Below, in pieces: positions 63,801-64,000 of a stretch of DNA of 64,000 nt. The notes beneath the pieces were generated by a model. It searched no databases and was not told where the DNA came from. It saw only the letters and a program-made list of their open reading frames with translations. Position numbers and translations under genes: made by a program. Numbering within the stretch: the first letter of the stretch is position 1; each line of letters opens with the position of its first letter. Source of the DNA: a bacterium (GTDB lineage: Bacteria; Eisenbacteria; RBG-16-71-46; CAIMUX01); the NCBI GenBank assembly GCA_030431975.1, contig JAUIHP010000012.1:62001-126000 (forward strand). Direction: 5' to 3'.

Positions 63801-64000
63801 TCTGAACTCCCGTAGTTGATCGCGACCTGTCCAACCCGCGCCGTCGATCCCGCGCCCTCCCACGGAGCCCCCGTGGCCAGGTCATCGAACCCGTCTCCGT
63901 TGAAATCGCCGTAGGTGACGGCGCCTCCGAAGAGGTCTCCGTCTTCTCTGAATCCGGACGACTCCTCTCCCTGACGAATGATGGAAAGGTGGGCCCACGC
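60845..64000 (-). CDS. FG-GAP / S11 D,D-carboxypeptidase / FlgD-like fusion (5' end missing)
   Basis: The open frame runs past the right edge, so the N-terminus is outside; at least 1051 residues are present. Order: FG-GAP propeller units from the edge to ~62700 (DFNGDGFDDLATGAP, GDLNRDGYDDLVVGMP, INYGSSEGL), then an S11 D-alanyl-D-alanine carboxypeptidase domain (~61700-62640) with SxxK in YIASTTKIMTVL (about 62515), SGN in LISGNDAAHA (about 62315) and KGG in GLKGGFTPAA at the KTG position, a beta segment, and a FlgD-like end (PAFPNPFENSTAIRFTL, SIFDATGRRVRTYS, WDGRTDRGVSVAPGVYFY). The first two catalytic motifs are intact, so it may trim peptidoglycan or be an esterase; KGG instead of KTG weakens this. 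Exported and surface-associated by inference. Confidence 0.85.
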   Translation of the reverse strand, partial: AWAHLSIIRQGEESSGFREDGDLFGGAVTYGDFNGDGFDDLATGAPWEGAGSTARVGQVAINYGSSEGLTHVAAALLEPGQLGLSLHTDMRFGNTLAVGDLNRDGYDDLVVGMPTATYNGVSLAGWIGMYYGSSNGLQPWVAYAQEHWNGFSQYGDFFGQSIVISDFNNDLYPDVAVGSPGQGQQAGTVFVRYGAANGPFGADQLFTAEDLGASYQIDDYFGLSLAAGNVIGDTRKDLIVGAPHRDAFGQGGAGVCYMVPGSNSGLVEGAALSFTAKVVDDCAAQADFGMSLATTSVGVYDRIFIGEPDRYLGSVQRAGRVVAVMGSVDGPNYDTGVALTRDMFDGPSGDDERFGLFLASGRFEDDNFDDLMIGSPLADFVGSDAGICHLLLGGVSGIGNEGYYVYSQTPIGETPETADLLGYGLSLGGEFDSSNRGTAVIGAPGEDDYAGLVHVVAPWRQFYFQTHKTACVMDCQGELVYTQKPFEQVYIASTTKIMTVLLACERASLSPGDPDYVDLDTSYTVPAWVANNIGGSSADLIEGETVTLEDLMHMALLISGNDAAHAIADLLYGSLGPEVSLPLFVQRMNERADEIGMFDTAFNNPNGFEQEAVGRDLGDHYSTAYDMALLSKEALRNAMFREISTTSSYTAARILPTGAVLIDNFNSFQSWILNNNMGITGTGLKGGFTPAAQTTWCVSARGRFGDAVATTFGTVDGPTARQDAGRLIGLGVGNCMTIELWEDWQFRDVYVQGGITASALNDSRIRSGSQQTYSQQMNLFHASAEVAETNARIVVSREAEVAIEPNGEAHYGIGPFEGHEEIRITNLETWTTKIKVETPLFSSFFNIAPGGSIVVPSGYGPTEQFDWILESHDGSGGPLHLLVEEEYFYEVFEPAEPTTDPVFSVVIQGDPQLRDNQVIMDIDWFSDGFDYVFVSHPPETVVSGMEDSGLELPGGTSLHLQPAFPNPFENSTAIRFTLTDPAEVGVSIFDATGRRVRTYSPELKSAGQWSLNWDGRTDRGVSVAPGVYFYRVESGGESGGGGKLTRIGRPR

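Overview
The window looks like chromosomal DNA from a GC-rich, uncultivated bacterium of the FCB group, possibly Eisenbacteria-like. This is inferred from the gene content: four large exported proteins end in FlgD-like / type IX-style C-terminal domains, FG-GAP propeller proteins are common, and the genes are dense with many 4-bp stop/start overlaps. No rRNA, tRNA, CRISPR array, transposase or phage module was recognised.

Layout. 26-4174 (minus): surface-sugar operon with a family-4 glycosyltransferase, HddA-like heptose kinase and HddC-like nucleotidyltransferase, preceded by a threonine-dehydratase-type enzyme. 4357-6939 (plus): large polytopic membrane protein that appears to start at CTG. 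7065-11207 (minus): GT-C glycosyltransferase, double TerB protein, DUF72 protein and a secreted protein. 11244-17123 (plus): bacterial alpha-2-macroglobulin-like protein without a thioester, and a pseudoprotease-TPR protein. 17120-20230 (minus): AstE-like deacylase and a GCS2-CBS fusion. 20691-22398 (plus): MoeB/ThiF-rhodanese protein and a small anchored protein. 22523-31355 (plus): a split leucine/isovalerate degradation locus (mccB, methylglutaconyl-CoA hydratase, mccA, biotin carrier, TauE-like permease, HMG-CoA lyase), interrupted by a lipoprotein and two SpoVG paralogues. 31363-33704 (minus): two exported proteins. 33920-34525 (plus): ArsR-DUF2087 regulator with a probable operator. 34680-38170 (minus): ECF sigma factor and a von Willebrand A protein.

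38457-38809 (minus) holds what I consider the most novel element: three tandem, separately ribosome-bound 23-codon genes for tiny one-helix membrane peptides. Two copies encode the same peptide and differ only at synonymous sites and in the stop codon. A sigma-54-like promoter lies upstream.

39297-45567 (plus): ileS, a histone-deacetylase-family amidohydrolase, then an envelope-stress set (DUF1328, hemerythrin, Pmp3/YqaE, SYLF) closed by a strong terminator. 45637-55137 (minus): lipoprotein, M20 amidohydrolase and several exported proteins, including an aryl-sulfotransferase-like one. 55422-60831 (plus): SnoaL-like exported protein, FG-GAP protein and an unusual regulator with an ArsR-type HTH, a degenerate M29-peptidase-like middle and an AraC-type HTH. 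60845 to the right edge (minus): an incomplete FG-GAP / S11 D,D-carboxypeptidase / FlgD fusion.

Starts given here are chosen by ribosome-binding sites, overlaps and signal peptides, so several are shorter or longer than the maximal open frame.
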